This document shows, one piece after another, positions 1-7,929 of a DNA stretch of 64,000 nt (within the stretch, counting starts at the first letter, position 1; each line of letters begins with the position of its first letter). Source of the stretch: Hartmannibacter diazotrophicus (GTDB taxonomy: Bacteria; Pseudomonadota; Alphaproteobacteria; Rhizobiales; Pleomorphomonadaceae); assembly GCF_900231165.1 (NCBI RefSeq), contig NZ_LT960614.1:3218501-3282500 (forward strand), in the 5' to 3' direction. Below the pieces are notes generated by a model that was given only the letters and a program-made list of their open reading frames with translations, ran no database searches and was not told the origin of the DNA. The position numbers were made by a program, and so were the translations under genes.

Positions 1-326
1 TCGTCGGCAATGCCCGCCATCTCGCGCAATTCGTCGGTTAGCATCACCCGCCCCTCGCCATCGAAGGACAGATGCGCCGATGCGCCATAGAAGGCGGTGG
101 ACAGAAGATCGTGGTCTTCGCTGAAGGGCTTGAAACCGGAAAGCTGGCGCTCGATCTCGCCAAGCAGCCCATTGCCGCCGGCGTCGAGCGCGGCAAAATC
201 CAGCGACGGATAGCAGTGCAGCCCCTCGAACCCGTCGGCGGCCAGCACCTGACGGAAGGCGGCGGGGACGGAAACCCGCCCCTTGCGATCGATCCTGTTG
301 GTATAGCTGGAAACGAAGCCGTTCAT
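1..326 (-). CDS. mraZ: MraZ, transcriptional regulator of the division/cell-wall cluster (3' end outside window)
   Basis: The first 108 codons are visible; the gene runs off the left edge. The protein begins MNGFVSSYTNRIDRKGRVSVP, the N-terminal AbrB-like half of MraZ, and a second half-repeat follows (STAFYGASAHLSFDGEGRVML). MraZ is a ring-forming DNA-binding protein that represses the mraZ-rsmH-fts/mur operon, which would lie to the left of this window. The ATG at 326 is chosen because the conserved MNGF/IDRKGR start follows directly. About 180 bases upstream is an array of TGGGN repeats (506-550) that matches the known MraZ operator, so the identification is supported by both protein and site. 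Some MraZ family proteins are longer, but truncation here is only by the window edge. Confidence 0.93.
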   Translation of the reverse strand, partial: MNGFVSSYTNRIDRKGRVSVPAAFRQVLAADGFEGLHCYPSLDFAALDAGGNGLLGEIERQLSGFKPFSEDHDLLSTAFYGASAHLSFDGEGRVMLTDELREMAGIAD

Positions 327-505
327 GAGGTCCCACGCAAAACGCAAATCGCCGCCCGGCACATCCTGCCGGGGCAAATCGCAAAGCCTACGGACGGAAC
401 GGCGATCGCCCGCCCTCCGCTCCCATGCGGCAACAACGGGGCTGCGCCGGTGCTGAAGCACCGCCGGAAACCGCGGAAAATTGCGGTTAATGTCCGCCAT
501 GCGAA

Positions 506-550
506 TAGGATGGCTTGGGATAACATGGGCATACATGGGCGTCAATGGAA
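506..550. promoter_or_regulatory. MraZ operator: TGGGN repeats at 10-bp period
   Basis: On the + strand there are TGGGA (516), TGGGC (526) and TGGGC (536), each separated by exactly five bases. Degenerate units continue the same period on both sides: TAGGA at 506 and TGGAA at 546. Three TGGGN units with 5-base spacers is the published E. coli MraZ-binding pattern. Its position upstream of mraZ fits autoregulation. The TGGG strand is opposite to the mraZ coding strand. Confidence 0.8.
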
Positions 551-600
551 CCAGCCGGACCATCCCGCCGCAATTGGCGGGCTTACCCCATTGAAACACC

Positions 601-839
601 GTTAAGCTTAACAAACCGTTGGCATCGGCTTCGGAAGGGCGCGAACTTGATTCAAAATGAGACGTCCTGTTTACGAATTGAGGCAGGACTTGTGCGCCGC
701 GATGCCGCGCGCTCCCCTGCCCGCCCGGCGCTTGCATCCGCGCCCGGTTGCGGAGAAAGTGCGCGGAGAACATAAGGCTCACTGACGAGATGAACGGCCG
801 CCGGGCGCCAGCCGGACGGCCGAAGGACAGGAAGACCGC
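601..839. other. Intergenic region between mraZ operator and MaoC pair
   Basis: A perfect 12-bp palindrome (GTTAAGCTTAAC) lies at 601-612. No convincing coding sequence is present up to the first MaoC gene at 840. The region should hold promoters for the divergent mraZ and MaoC genes, but no clear -35/-10 pair stands out. Confidence 0.4.
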
Positions 840-1304
840 ATGACCGACACACCGGCGGCCCCGCTTCGGGCCTTCGAGGATTTCACGGCCGGCGAGAGCG
901 GAACGCTCGGCACCGTCGACGTTACCCATGACGAGGTGGTGGAATTCGCCAGCCAGTTCGACCCGCAGCCCTTCCACCTGGAGGAAGAGGCCGGCAAGGC
1001 AAGCCCGCTCGGCGGCCATGCGGCAAGCGGCTGGCACACCGGCAGCATGATGATGCGGCTGATGGCTGAAAACCTCCTCAACATATCCCGCTCGATGGGA
1101 TCCGGCGGCATTCAGGATCTGAAATGGCTGAAGCCCGTGCTCGTCGGCGACACGCTGACGGCGGGCTACGAGATCACCGGCGTCCGCCCCTCCGCCTCGC
1201 GCACCGACCGCGGCTATGTCGACATGAAGCTCCAGATGGTCAACCAGCGCGGCGAGCGCGTGATGTCGTTCCTCTGCACCGTCATCATGGGGAGGGCCGG
1301 CTGA
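840..1304 (+). CDS. MaoC-like (R)-hydratase, first of a tandem pair
   Basis: A 154-residue single hot-dog domain of the MaoC dehydratase family, which adds water to or removes water from acyl-CoA double bonds. The hydratase signature is recognisable as FASQFDPQPFHLEEEAGKAS (about residues 37-56), with the Asp and His expected at the active site, followed by GGHAASGWHT. The motif is relaxed: the usual G-D-x-N-P-x-H is D-P-Q-P-F-H. The gene overlaps the next by one base (TGATG), so the two are translationally coupled and probably act as a pair. The substrate cannot be told from the sequence. Confidence 0.85.
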   Translation: MTDTPAAPLRAFEDFTAGESGTLGTVDVTHDEVVEFASQFDPQPFHLEEEAGKASPLGGHAASGWHTGSMMMRLMAENLLNISRSMGSGGIQDLKWLKPVLVGDTLTAGYEITGVRPSASRTDRGYVDMKLQMVNQRGERVMSFLCTVIMGRAG

Positions 1305-1741
1305 TGGGACTTGAGGCAATCGAGCTCGGCGTTCCGGTCAAGGTCGGCTCCCACACATTCGAGGCCGAGGAAATCATCCGTTTCGCGGAGAAATACGATC
1401 CCCAGCCCTTCCATGTGGACGAGGCCGCCGCCCGCGCCTCCCACTTCGGCGCGCTCTGCGCCTCCGGCTGGCACACCTGTTCGGTCTGGATGCGGCTTAC
1501 CATCACCAACACGCGCAAGAACGGCGGCTTTTCCGGCATCTCCCCGGGCACCAAGGCGATCCGCTGGATGAAGCCGGTCTACGTCGGCGACACGCTGGAG
1601 TTCTTCAACGAGGTCACTTCGAAGCGCGAGATGAAGACCCGCCCGGGCTGGGCGCTCATCGAGGTCTTCAGCCACGCCGACAACCAGAACGGCGTCCGTG
1701 TGTTTGAAATGGAAAGCACGGTACTGGTGCCCATTGCTTAA
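1304..1741 (+). CDS. MaoC-like (R)-hydratase, second of a tandem pair
   Basis: A 145-residue MaoC-family hot-dog protein, clearly paralogous to the gene before it. It repeats the block FAEKYDPQPFHVDEAAARAS followed by GALCASGWHTCSVWMR, keeping the Asp and His of the hydratase motif. The ATG at 1304 overlaps the preceding stop and keeps the family's full length; any upstream extension would run antiparallel to sense through the first gene in another frame. A heteromeric hydratase is possible, since two-chain MaoC enzymes are known, but that is inference. The base composition changes sharply right after its stop. Confidence 0.85.
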   Translation: MGLEAIELGVPVKVGSHTFEAEEIIRFAEKYDPQPFHVDEAAARASHFGALCASGWHTCSVWMRLTITNTRKNGGFSGISPGTKAIRWMKPVYVGDTLEFFNEVTSKREMKTRPGWALIEVFSHADNQNGVRVFEMESTVLVPIA

Positions 1742-1911
1742 ATTTTTGGGAACACCAGCCCCCTCACCACAGCACCTGTTGCCTGAGGAAAGCACCTATA
1801 TCGATCAGCATCATTTAGATTCTATTGCGGCATCCATAGCGATGCAAAGCTTTGCAACCGCCCAAGAACAATTTATAGTCGCAAACAAATTTCTCGACAT
1901 CGGATGGCGAC
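1742..1911. other. Transition from GC-rich core to AT-rich gene
   Basis: No coding sequence is seen. This 170-base spacer marks the change from the GC-rich MaoC genes to the AT-rich orphan gene. In the frame of the next gene the last stop is TAG at 1876-1878, and no ATG lies between it and 1912. Confidence 0.5.
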
Positions 1912-3336
1912 GTGCTGTTCTCGGAAGCCTTCAAGATCGACCTAAAGGGCGACGAACCTTGGTTCGATCCACTTCTATCGCTTGATACGAAGCTGTACAT
2001 CGACCCTTTTTTGATCTTCCAAGCTGAATTCGGCCCGTTTACTGGGGCACACGCGGAACTCATTGCTTTTTATGAAACAGCATTTCAACTAGTAGCGGAT
2101 GCTGGAGAGCAGAAACGAGCACTACCGTGGAACAAGGCTATATCGATACTCGGTACTCCAGAGGTCGAAGAATTCTGTCTCGGATTGACCGCCTCAGGCA
2201 CACGAGGATCTGGGGCTGCAGCAGGCAAAGCGAAGTTGATTGCCGATGCTTTCCATAGAGCAATTCTATTTGGCTTGGCAAATCCTGATCACTTCGAAAC
2301 AATACAACTTTTCCAAGAGGGGATTGCAGAGGACACAATTTCTGATGCTGTTGGAAATATTCTGCGGCATCGTTTTGCTAATTATACAAAATTGATATGT
2401 GACGAACTTAGCATACCAACTAAGAAACACCCCCACTTGAGAGGCCGCTTTAATATTGAGACACAGCGATGGGAACGCATTGAAGTCGATGCGCCAATCA
2501 ATCCATTTAGCAATAGGCAAATTCTGCTAGTTCCAAAAGAATATCTTCGCCCCATGCCGACATTAAATCCCGATGATTTTTGGGGGTATTGCTACGATCA
2601 AAGCGCGCAAGAACTCCGGACAGAACTTGGACAAGAAATAAGCCGAAACGTAAAAAAGGAAGTAATATTAGAAAAAGCATTGAGAGACTATGAGTCAGTG
2701 GAAGAATACATAAGATTTTTGGAGCGCATAGGAGGCGCCCCATATGATTTTGACAGAGATCCAAAAGGCCTTGTCAAATGGTACAATGAATCGAAAAATT
2801 TTGTTGAGAAAAATCCAGTAAACTTGAGTTTCAATGATAGTTCCGACTTTCCAGAATTTATAGATAGATTATTGAGCATATTCAAGAATTACGTAGAAAA
2901 TCATGGAGGATGGGAGTTACTACATAACGATGACGGTCATAGCAAAAGCGAAAGTGCCTGTCAGCGTCTATTTCTTGGAATAGTGCGGCACTACTGCATT
3001 GCAAACAACATAGACGTCTCGCCAGAAGTCAATATTGGCCGCGGACCTGTTGATTTTAAGATTTCACAAGGATCAGAATTTACTGCACTAATAGAAATGA
3101 AACTGGCCAAGAATTCAAAATTTTGGTCCGGATTAAAGAAGCAATTGCCAAAATATCTCGAAGCCGAAGAAATTCAGATTGGAAGATTTCTTATTATCGC
3201 CTTTACAGATTCCGACATTCAAAGGTTGAATGACATTTACAAAGAAGTTTCCGAGATCAACAGCAAGACCGGATATCAAATAAAGCACTGTGTTGTCGAA
3301 GCCATGTACAGACCACCATCAGCCTCAAGACTTTGA
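1912..3336 (+). CDS. AT-rich orphan protein with C-terminal PD-(D/E)XK nuclease-like core
   Basis: A 474-residue protein of no family I can name. The N-terminal half contains DPLLSLDTKLYIDPFLIF and a mostly helical region. Near the C terminus are a helix ESACQRLFLGIVRHYC, then E372 and D381 in PEVNIGRGPVDF, then a strand ending IEMK (E395, K397). This helix - D - x13 - E-x-K layout is that of PD-(D/E)XK nucleases. Codon use is far more AT-rich than in all neighbours, and the gene has no partner, so it looks horizontally acquired; a restriction or phage-defence role is plausible but unproven. The start is uncertain: GTG at 1912 is the only usual start codon after the in-frame stop at 1876, and the Shine-Dalgarno is weak. 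Confidence 0.7.
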   Translation: MLFSEAFKIDLKGDEPWFDPLLSLDTKLYIDPFLIFQAEFGPFTGAHAELIAFYETAFQLVADAGEQKRALPWNKAISILGTPEVEEFCLGLTASGTRGSGAAAGKAKLIADAFHRAILFGLANPDHFETIQLFQEGIAEDTISDAVGNILRHRFANYTKLICDELSIPTKKHPHLRGRFNIETQRWERIEVDAPINPFSNRQILLVPKEYLRPMPTLNPDDFWGYCYDQSAQELRTELGQEISRNVKKEVILEKALRDYESVEEYIRFLERIGGAPYDFDRDPKGLVKWYNESKNFVEKNPVNLSFNDSSDFPEFIDRLLSIFKNYVENHGGWELLHNDDGHSKSESACQRLFLGIVRHYCIANNIDVSPEVNIGRGPVDFKISQGSEFTALIEMKLAKNSKFWSGLKKQLPKYLEAEEIQIGRFLIIAFTDSDIQRLNDIYKEVSEINSKTGYQIKHCVVEAMYRPPSASRL

Positions 3337-3540
3337 TCGATTACAGCATTTTCAATTCGGTTAAACAACAGGCTTAAATTCTGTGAAACTGAGGCTTAAA
3401 CGACCATCCGATCGCCGTCCTATGCACCCAAACAGTGCATTCAGCGCATCTATGCTTTCGCTAGACAAGCCACCTCTGCCTCGCCGATCCGGCCAGACAG
3501 AGTGCATCATTTTCAACGCTGAAGTGACGAACTGACTTGC
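3337..3540. other. Spacer between AT-rich gene and efp
   Basis: About 200 bases with no coding sequence. Composition returns to the chromosomal average across it. No recombination site, tRNA fragment or clear flanking direct repeat was found that would date or explain the insertion. Confidence 0.4.
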
Positions 3541-4110
3541 TCAGTCCTTGGCGCGTTCGACGTAGGAGCCGTCTTCCGTCATCAGCACCACGCGGGTGCC
3601 GGTGCCGATATGCGGCGGCACCATGGTGCGGGCGCCATTGTCGAGGATCGCCGGCTTGTAGGACGAGGCGGCCGTCTGGCCCTTCACCGTCGGCTCGGTC
3701 TCGACGACTTCGAAGACGACGCGCGCCGGCAGTTCCACCGAGATCGGCAGGTCGTTGAAGCGGCTGATGCGGCAAACCATGCCTTCCTGCAGCCAGACCT
3801 TCTGGTCGCCGATCACGTCTTCCGGCACCGCGATCTGCTCGTAGCTCTCCATGTTCATGAAGTGATAGCCGTCGGCGTCGTTGTAGAGATAGCTGAAGTC
3901 CTGGTCCTCGATGAAGGCACGCTCGACCTGTTCGGTCGTCTTGTAGCGCTGCGTCGTCTTCACCCCGTCGGAGATGCGGCGCATGTCGATCTGCGTCGTC
4001 GGCGTGCCCTTGCCGGGGTGAAAGTTCTCCGCCGTCAGCACGACGTAGAGCTGATTGTCGACTTCGAGGACATTGCCCTTGCGGACTTGGCTCGCGATCA
4101 CCTTGACCAT
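3541..4110 (-). CDS. efp: Translation elongation factor P
   Basis: A 189-residue EF-P with all three beta-barrel domains. It binds the ribosome between the P and E sites and relieves stalling at proline runs. The modification loop reads HPGKGTP, and its lysine is residue 34, the residue that receives (R)-beta-lysine in E. coli. The EF-P lysine ligase gene epmA stands divergently 172 bases away, so modification of K34 is expected. EpmB (lysine 2,3-aminomutase) is not in the window. The ATG at 4110 gives the standard length. Confidence 0.97.
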   Translation of the reverse strand: MVKVIASQVRKGNVLEVDNQLYVVLTAENFHPGKGTPTTQIDMRRISDGVKTTQRYKTTEQVERAFIEDQDFSYLYNDADGYHFMNMESYEQIAVPEDVIGDQKVWLQEGMVCRISRFNDLPISVELPARVVFEVVETEPTVKGQTAASSYKPAILDNGARTMVPPHIGTGTRVVLMTEDGSYVERAKD

Positions 4111-4182
4111 GACTTGCCTTCGTTTCTGTCTTTGCCCTAAAGGCTGAATTCCGATGGTGGCGCACGACGGGTCGGTTCACGG

Positions 4183-4200
4183 TCATATGCATTCATATGA
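4183..4200. promoter_or_regulatory. Inverted repeat between efp and epmA
   Basis: An 18-bp inverted repeat, TCATATG-N4-CATATGA, sits in the divergent promoter region between efp (start 4110) and epmA (start 4283). It could be a regulator site shared by the two genes. No regulator is known to me for this motif. Confidence 0.35.
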
Positions 4201-4282
4201 GCGTCGTTCGAACCGCCCGAAGATCTAGGGCCACCGATTGCGCACTCCTCTTGCATTTTCAGCCCCGAAAGGGAAGCCTTTT

Positions 4283-5332
4283 ATGATCGAAGCCTCACCC
4301 TGGTGGACGCCCGACATCCATGCCGACCGCCGCCCCTTCCTGCTGGCGCGCGGGCGGATCAAGGCCGCGATCCGCCGCTGGTTCGAGGATCAGGGCTTCG
4401 TCGAGACCGAATGCGGCGCGCTGCAGGTCTCCCCCGGCAACGAGGCGCATCTGCATGCCTTTGCCACGACGCGGGTGACGCCGGATCTTGAAGAGCAGCG
4501 GCTCTATCTCCACACCTCGCCGGAATTTTCGATGAAGAAGCTGCTGGCAGCCGGCGAGGAGAGGATCTTCGATTTCGCCCGCGTCTTCCGCAATCGCGAG
4601 CGCGGATCGTCCCACCAGAGCGAGTTCACGCTGCTGGAATGGTATCGGGCGAACGCGCCCTACGAGGCGCTGATGGACGACTGCGCCGCCCTCCTTGCCC
4701 TTGCCGCGCGGACGACCGGCATCACGGAATTTCATTTTCGCGGCCTTGCCTGCGATCCCTTCGCCGAGCCCGAGCGGCTCAGCGTCGCCAGTGCATTCCT
4801 GAAGACTGCCCGCATCGATCTTCTTGGCACCCTGACCGACGACCCGGCGGCCGAACCCGACCGTGACGCTCTCGCAAGGCAAGCCGAGGCAAAGGGTTTT
4901 CGCGTGACGCCGGACGATAGCTGGACCGACATCTACAGCCGCATTCTTGTCGAGAAGATCGAGCCGACGCTGGGCATCGGCCGCGCCACGATCCTGTGCG
5001 AATATCCGGTCTGCGAGGCAGCCCTCTCCCGCCCCCTGCCCGCCGATCCGCGCGTTGCCGAGCGCTTCGAGCTTTATGCCTGCGGGCTGGAACTCGCCAA
5101 CGCCTTCGGCGAACTCACCGATCCGGCCGAGCAGCGCCGCCGCTTCGAAATCGAGATGGACGAAAAGGAGCGCGTCTACGGCGAGCGCTATCCGCTCGAC
5201 GAGGAGTTTCTAAGGGCTTTGGCCCATATGCCGCCGTCGTCCGGCATCGCCCTCGGCTTCGAGCGGCTGGTGATGCTGGCGACCGGCGCCACCCGCATCG
5301 ATCAGGTGGTCTGGACGCCTCTCAAGGATTAG
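4283..5332 (+). CDS. epmA: EF-P--(R)-beta-lysine ligase (GenX/PoxA), class II LysRS paralogue
   Basis: A 349-residue class II aminoacyl-tRNA-synthetase core closely like lysyl-tRNA synthetase but without its N-terminal anticodon-binding domain. It attaches beta-lysine to K34 of EF-P. Visible motifs are the tetrad HTSPEFSMKKLL, motif 2 FRNRERGSSHQSEFTLLEWYR and motif 3 SGIALGFERLVML. The family is about 325-350 residues long. The ATG at 4283 is preferred over an in-frame TTG at 4238 because GGGAAG lies about 8 bases before it. The divergent efp neighbour supports the function. An ordinary LysRS is unlikely because that protein is about 500 residues. Confidence 0.92.
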   Translation: MIEASPWWTPDIHADRRPFLLARGRIKAAIRRWFEDQGFVETECGALQVSPGNEAHLHAFATTRVTPDLEEQRLYLHTSPEFSMKKLLAAGEERIFDFARVFRNRERGSSHQSEFTLLEWYRANAPYEALMDDCAALLALAARTTGITEFHFRGLACDPFAEPERLSVASAFLKTARIDLLGTLTDDPAAEPDRDALARQAEAKGFRVTPDDSWTDIYSRILVEKIEPTLGIGRATILCEYPVCEAALSRPLPADPRVAERFELYACGLELANAFGELTDPAEQRRRFEIEMDEKERVYGERYPLDEEFLRALAHMPPSSGIALGFERLVMLATGATRIDQVVWTPLKD

Positions 5333-5365
5333 GGCTTGCTGTTGGCTGGAATCGCGGAGACCGAC

Positions 5366-5722
5366 ATGAACAACGCAGACACCGATGAGATCGAAACACG
5401 GCTGGACCCGACATTTCGCAACGGTTCCGTGACCGCTGTCGGCATCGTCTCCGGCTTCTCCCTGAGCTTCATCACCCGCTGGGCAACCAATCCCGTGCCT
5501 TGGGACGTGCTCGACGTCTTTGCTCTCGTGCCGCTCATCGCCGGCACGGCGCTCCAGGTCCTGGCGATCCATATTCTCCTGTCACCGGACAGCTTGAGGC
5601 TGAGCGTCTATGGCCGCGCGCGGCGGTCGTTCGTCGTCGGCCTCGTCCTCACCACGATTGGCTGTTCGATCGCCATTGCCGTCGACGCCATCGAGGCGGC
5701 TCCCGGCCGTCTGATCTCGTAA
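5366..5722 (+). CDS. Small membrane protein, unknown function
   Basis: A 118-residue protein with a polar N terminus (about 30 residues) and three hydrophobic stretches: VTAVGIVSGFSLSFITRW, the region DVFALVPLIAGTALQVLAIHILL, and SFVVGLVLTTIGCSIAIAV. It is probably an inner-membrane protein. I do not recognise the family. The ATG at 5366 is chosen because GGAG precedes it by 5 bases; an earlier TTG at 5336 would add ten residues directly after the epmA stop. It lies on the same strand as epmA and the two following small genes. Confidence 0.7.
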   Translation: MNNADTDEIETRLDPTFRNGSVTAVGIVSGFSLSFITRWATNPVPWDVLDVFALVPLIAGTALQVLAIHILLSPDSLRLSVYGRARRSFVVGLVLTTIGCSIAIAVDAIEAAPGRLIS

Positions 5723-5744
5723 GTCCACGCGAAGGAAACCGGTC

Positions 5745-6071
5745 ATGTCTTCGGAACAAAAGCCCACAGTCACCATCGCCTATTGCCGCCAGTGCCACTG
5801 GCTGCCGCGCGCTGCCTGGATGGCGCAGGAGGTTCTCCATACATTCTCCGAGGAAGTCGGCGCGGTAACGCTCATTCCCGGCACTGGCGGCATCTATGAG
5901 GTCCACTGCGACGGCAATCTCATCTGGGAGCGCAAGCGCGACGGCGGCTTTCCCGATGCGGCCGAACTGAAGCGGCGCATCCGCAACCTCATCGATCCGG
6001 ACCGTGACCTTGGCCACGTCGACCACAAGGAAGGCCCGGCCGCCGGGGAAGATGGGGGCTCGCACGCATAG
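5745..6071 (+). CDS. SelT/SelW/SelH-family (Rdx) thioredoxin-like protein
   Basis: A 108-residue protein whose core VTIAYCRQCHWLPRAAWMAQEVL and GTGGIYEVHCDGNLIWERKRDGGFPDAAELKRRIR is the Rdx-type thioredoxin-like fold of selenoproteins W/T/H. The redox pair is C14-x-x-C17; the position that is selenocysteine in some homologues is cysteine here. Rdx proteins are thought to act in thiol redox, but the bacterial partner is unknown. GAAGGA lies 9 bases before the ATG. It follows the small membrane protein by 22 bases and is probably co-transcribed with it. Confidence 0.85.
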   Translation: MSSEQKPTVTIAYCRQCHWLPRAAWMAQEVLHTFSEEVGAVTLIPGTGGIYEVHCDGNLIWERKRDGGFPDAAELKRRIRNLIDPDRDLGHVDHKEGPAAGEDGGSHA

Positions 6072-6101
6072 AGGGCGAACATATCGTTGGAGAAGTGCAC
6101 G

Positions 6102-6695
6102 ATGACCGACGACAACAAAAATCCCGAGGTCGACGCCTACCTCGGCCGGCAGGAGGCGTGGCGGCAGGAATTCGAAATCCTCAGAACGATCCTGCTCGGC
6201 AGCGATCTGACGGAAGACGTCAAATGGGGCCAACCCTGCTACCGGCTCGGGACGTCGAACGTCGTCCTGATGCACGGCTTCAAGGACTATTGCGCCCTTC
6301 TCTTCTTCAAGGGCGCCCTGATGGACGACCCCGCCGGCATTCTGGTCCGGCAGACGGAGAATGTGCAGGCGGCGCGGCAGATCCGCTTCACCGCCGCGCA
6401 GGACATCGAGGCGATGCGCTCGACGCTCTCGGACTATGTGAAAAGGGCCGTCGAGGTGGAAAGGGCCGGCCTCAAGGTCGCCTTCAAGAAGACGGCCGAA
6501 TTTCCGATGCCGGAAGAGTTTCGGGTCAGGTTGAACGAGGCCCCGGACCTGAAAGCAGCGTTCGAAGCCCTCACGCCCGGACGGCAGAGAGCTTACCTTC
6601 TGCACTTTGCCTCGCCTAAGCAGTACCAAACGCGACTATCGAGGATCGACAAGTGCGTGCCGAAAATCCTGGGCGGAAAGGGCCTGACCAACTGA
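6102..6695 (+). CDS. YdeI/OmpD-associated family protein with DUF1801-like domain
   Basis: A 197-residue protein. The N-terminal 110 residues (LTEDVKWGQPCYRLGTSNVVLMHGFKDYCALLFFKGALM) match the DUF1801 fold. The C-terminal part (FPMPEEFRVRLNEAPDLKAAFEALTPGRQRAYLLHFASPKQYQTRLSRI) matches the YdeI 'bacteriocin-protection' helical domain. The molecular role is not established. The ATG at 6102 was chosen; a TTG at 6087 is also in frame. It ends 7 bases before the convergent MFS gene. Confidence 0.8.
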   Translation: MTDDNKNPEVDAYLGRQEAWRQEFEILRTILLGSDLTEDVKWGQPCYRLGTSNVVLMHGFKDYCALLFFKGALMDDPAGILVRQTENVQAARQIRFTAAQDIEAMRSTLSDYVKRAVEVERAGLKVAFKKTAEFPMPEEFRVRLNEAPDLKAAFEALTPGRQRAYLLHFASPKQYQTRLSRIDKCVPKILGGKGLTN

Positions 6696-6702
6696 TACCG
6701 CG

Positions 6703-7929
6703 TCAGGCCGCCGTTTTCGGACGGCGGCTGCCTTCAAGGTCCGGCAGCAGGACCGCGATCAGGCCGATGGCCGGCAGGAAGGCGCAGACTCGGTAGACGA
6801 AGGCGATGCCGTACCAGTCGGCAAGTTCCCCCAGCAGCGCGGCGCTGATGCCGGCAATGCCGAAACCGAGGCCGAAGAAGAGGCCTGCGACCATGCCGAC
6901 CCGGCCCGGCATCAGTTCCTGCGCATAGACCACGATGGCCGGGAAGGCCGAGGCAAGCACCAGCCCGATGACGACGGTCAGGGTGCTCGTCCAGAAGAGA
7001 TCGGCATAAGGCAGCATCAGCGTGAAGGGCAGGACGCCGAGGATCGAGACCCAGATGACGATCTTGCGCCCGAAGCGGTCGCCGAGCGTTCCGCCCGCCA
7101 CGGTCCCGGCCGCAACGGCGCCGAGGAACAGGAAGAGGTGAAGCTGCGCATCGCGGATCGAGAGGCCGAAAGTCTCAATGAGATAGAAGGTGTAGTAGGA
7201 ATTGAAGCTCGCCATGTAGACGAATTTCGAGAAGACGAGTCCGCAAAGGACGCCGAGCGTCAGCAGCACACGACCGCGCGGAAGGTCCGGCTCGGCCGCG
7301 ACGGGGCGAGGCCGCGCCCGAAGGTCCTTCAGGTGATCCGAATACCAGCGCCCGACAATGCCGAGAACGACCATGCCGACGAGCGCCGCGATGGCGAACC
7401 AGGCCACCCTGCCCTGTCCGCCAGAGACGACCACGAAGGCGGCAAGCAACGGGCCGCTCGCCTGCCCGATGTTGCCTCCGACCTGGAACAGAGATTGAGC
7501 AAGCCCGTGCCGTCCGCCGGAGGCCAGTCGCGCCACCCGCGAGGCGTCGGGATGAAACACCGCCGAACCGACGCCAACGAGGGCGGCTGCAGCCAGAAGC
7601 GCCGGGAACCCGTGGGCCATCGACAGCATGAGAAGTCCTGCCAGCGTGAAGCCCATGCCGACCGCCAGCGCATAGGGTAGCGGGCGCTTGTCGGTCGCAA
7701 GGCCGATCGCCGGCTGCAACAGCGAGGCCGTCACCTGATAAGCGAGGGTGATGAGGCCGATCTGGCCGAAGTCCAGGGCAAAACTCGTCTTCAGGACCGG
7801 ATAGATCGCAGCCAGCAGCGACTGCATCATGTCATTCAGCAGATGCGAAAAACTGAGCGCGCCGATGATGAAGAAGGTCGTCTCGCTCGACGACGGCAAC
7901 GAAGACGGCTGGGCGAGACTCTTGGACAA
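6703..7929 (-). CDS. MFS transporter of the fosmidomycin-resistance (Fsr) type
   Basis: A 408-residue, 12-helix major facilitator. The N-terminal segment HLLNDMMQSLLAAIYPVLK, the loop QPAIGLATDKRP and the conserved GSAVFHPDASRVAR are hallmarks of the Fsr branch, which expels fosmidomycin and possibly natural metabolites. The central loop carries GDRFGRK, the MFS A-like motif of the second half. The TTG at 7929 is taken as start because AGGAG lies 10 bases before it; a longer reading would add a non-hydrophobic, poorly conserved stretch. No regulator is adjacent. Drug specificity is inferred from family only. Confidence 0.85.
   Translation of the reverse strand: MSKSLAQPSSLPSSSETTFFIIGALSFSHLLNDMMQSLLAAIYPVLKTSFALDFGQIGLITLAYQVTASLLQPAIGLATDKRPLPYALAVGMGFTLAGLLMLSMAHGFPALLAAAALVGVGSAVFHPDASRVARLASGGRHGLAQSLFQVGGNIGQASGPLLAAFVVVSGGQGRVAWFAIAALVGMVVLGIVGRWYSDHLKDLRARPRPVAAEPDLPRGRVLLTLGVLCGLVFSKFVYMASFNSYYTFYLIETFGLSIRDAQLHLFLFLGAVAAGTVAGGTLGDRFGRKIVIWVSILGVLPFTLMLPYADLFWTSTLTVVIGLVLASAFPAIVVYAQELMPGRVGMVAGLFFGLGFGIAGISAALLGELADWYGIAFVYRVCAFLPAIGLIAVLLPDLEGSRRPKTAA

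Noticed and set aside
601..612. CtrA site in GTTAAGCTTAAC
   Set aside because: CtrA sites need TTAA-N7-TTAA; the spacing here is different, so only a palindrome is noted.
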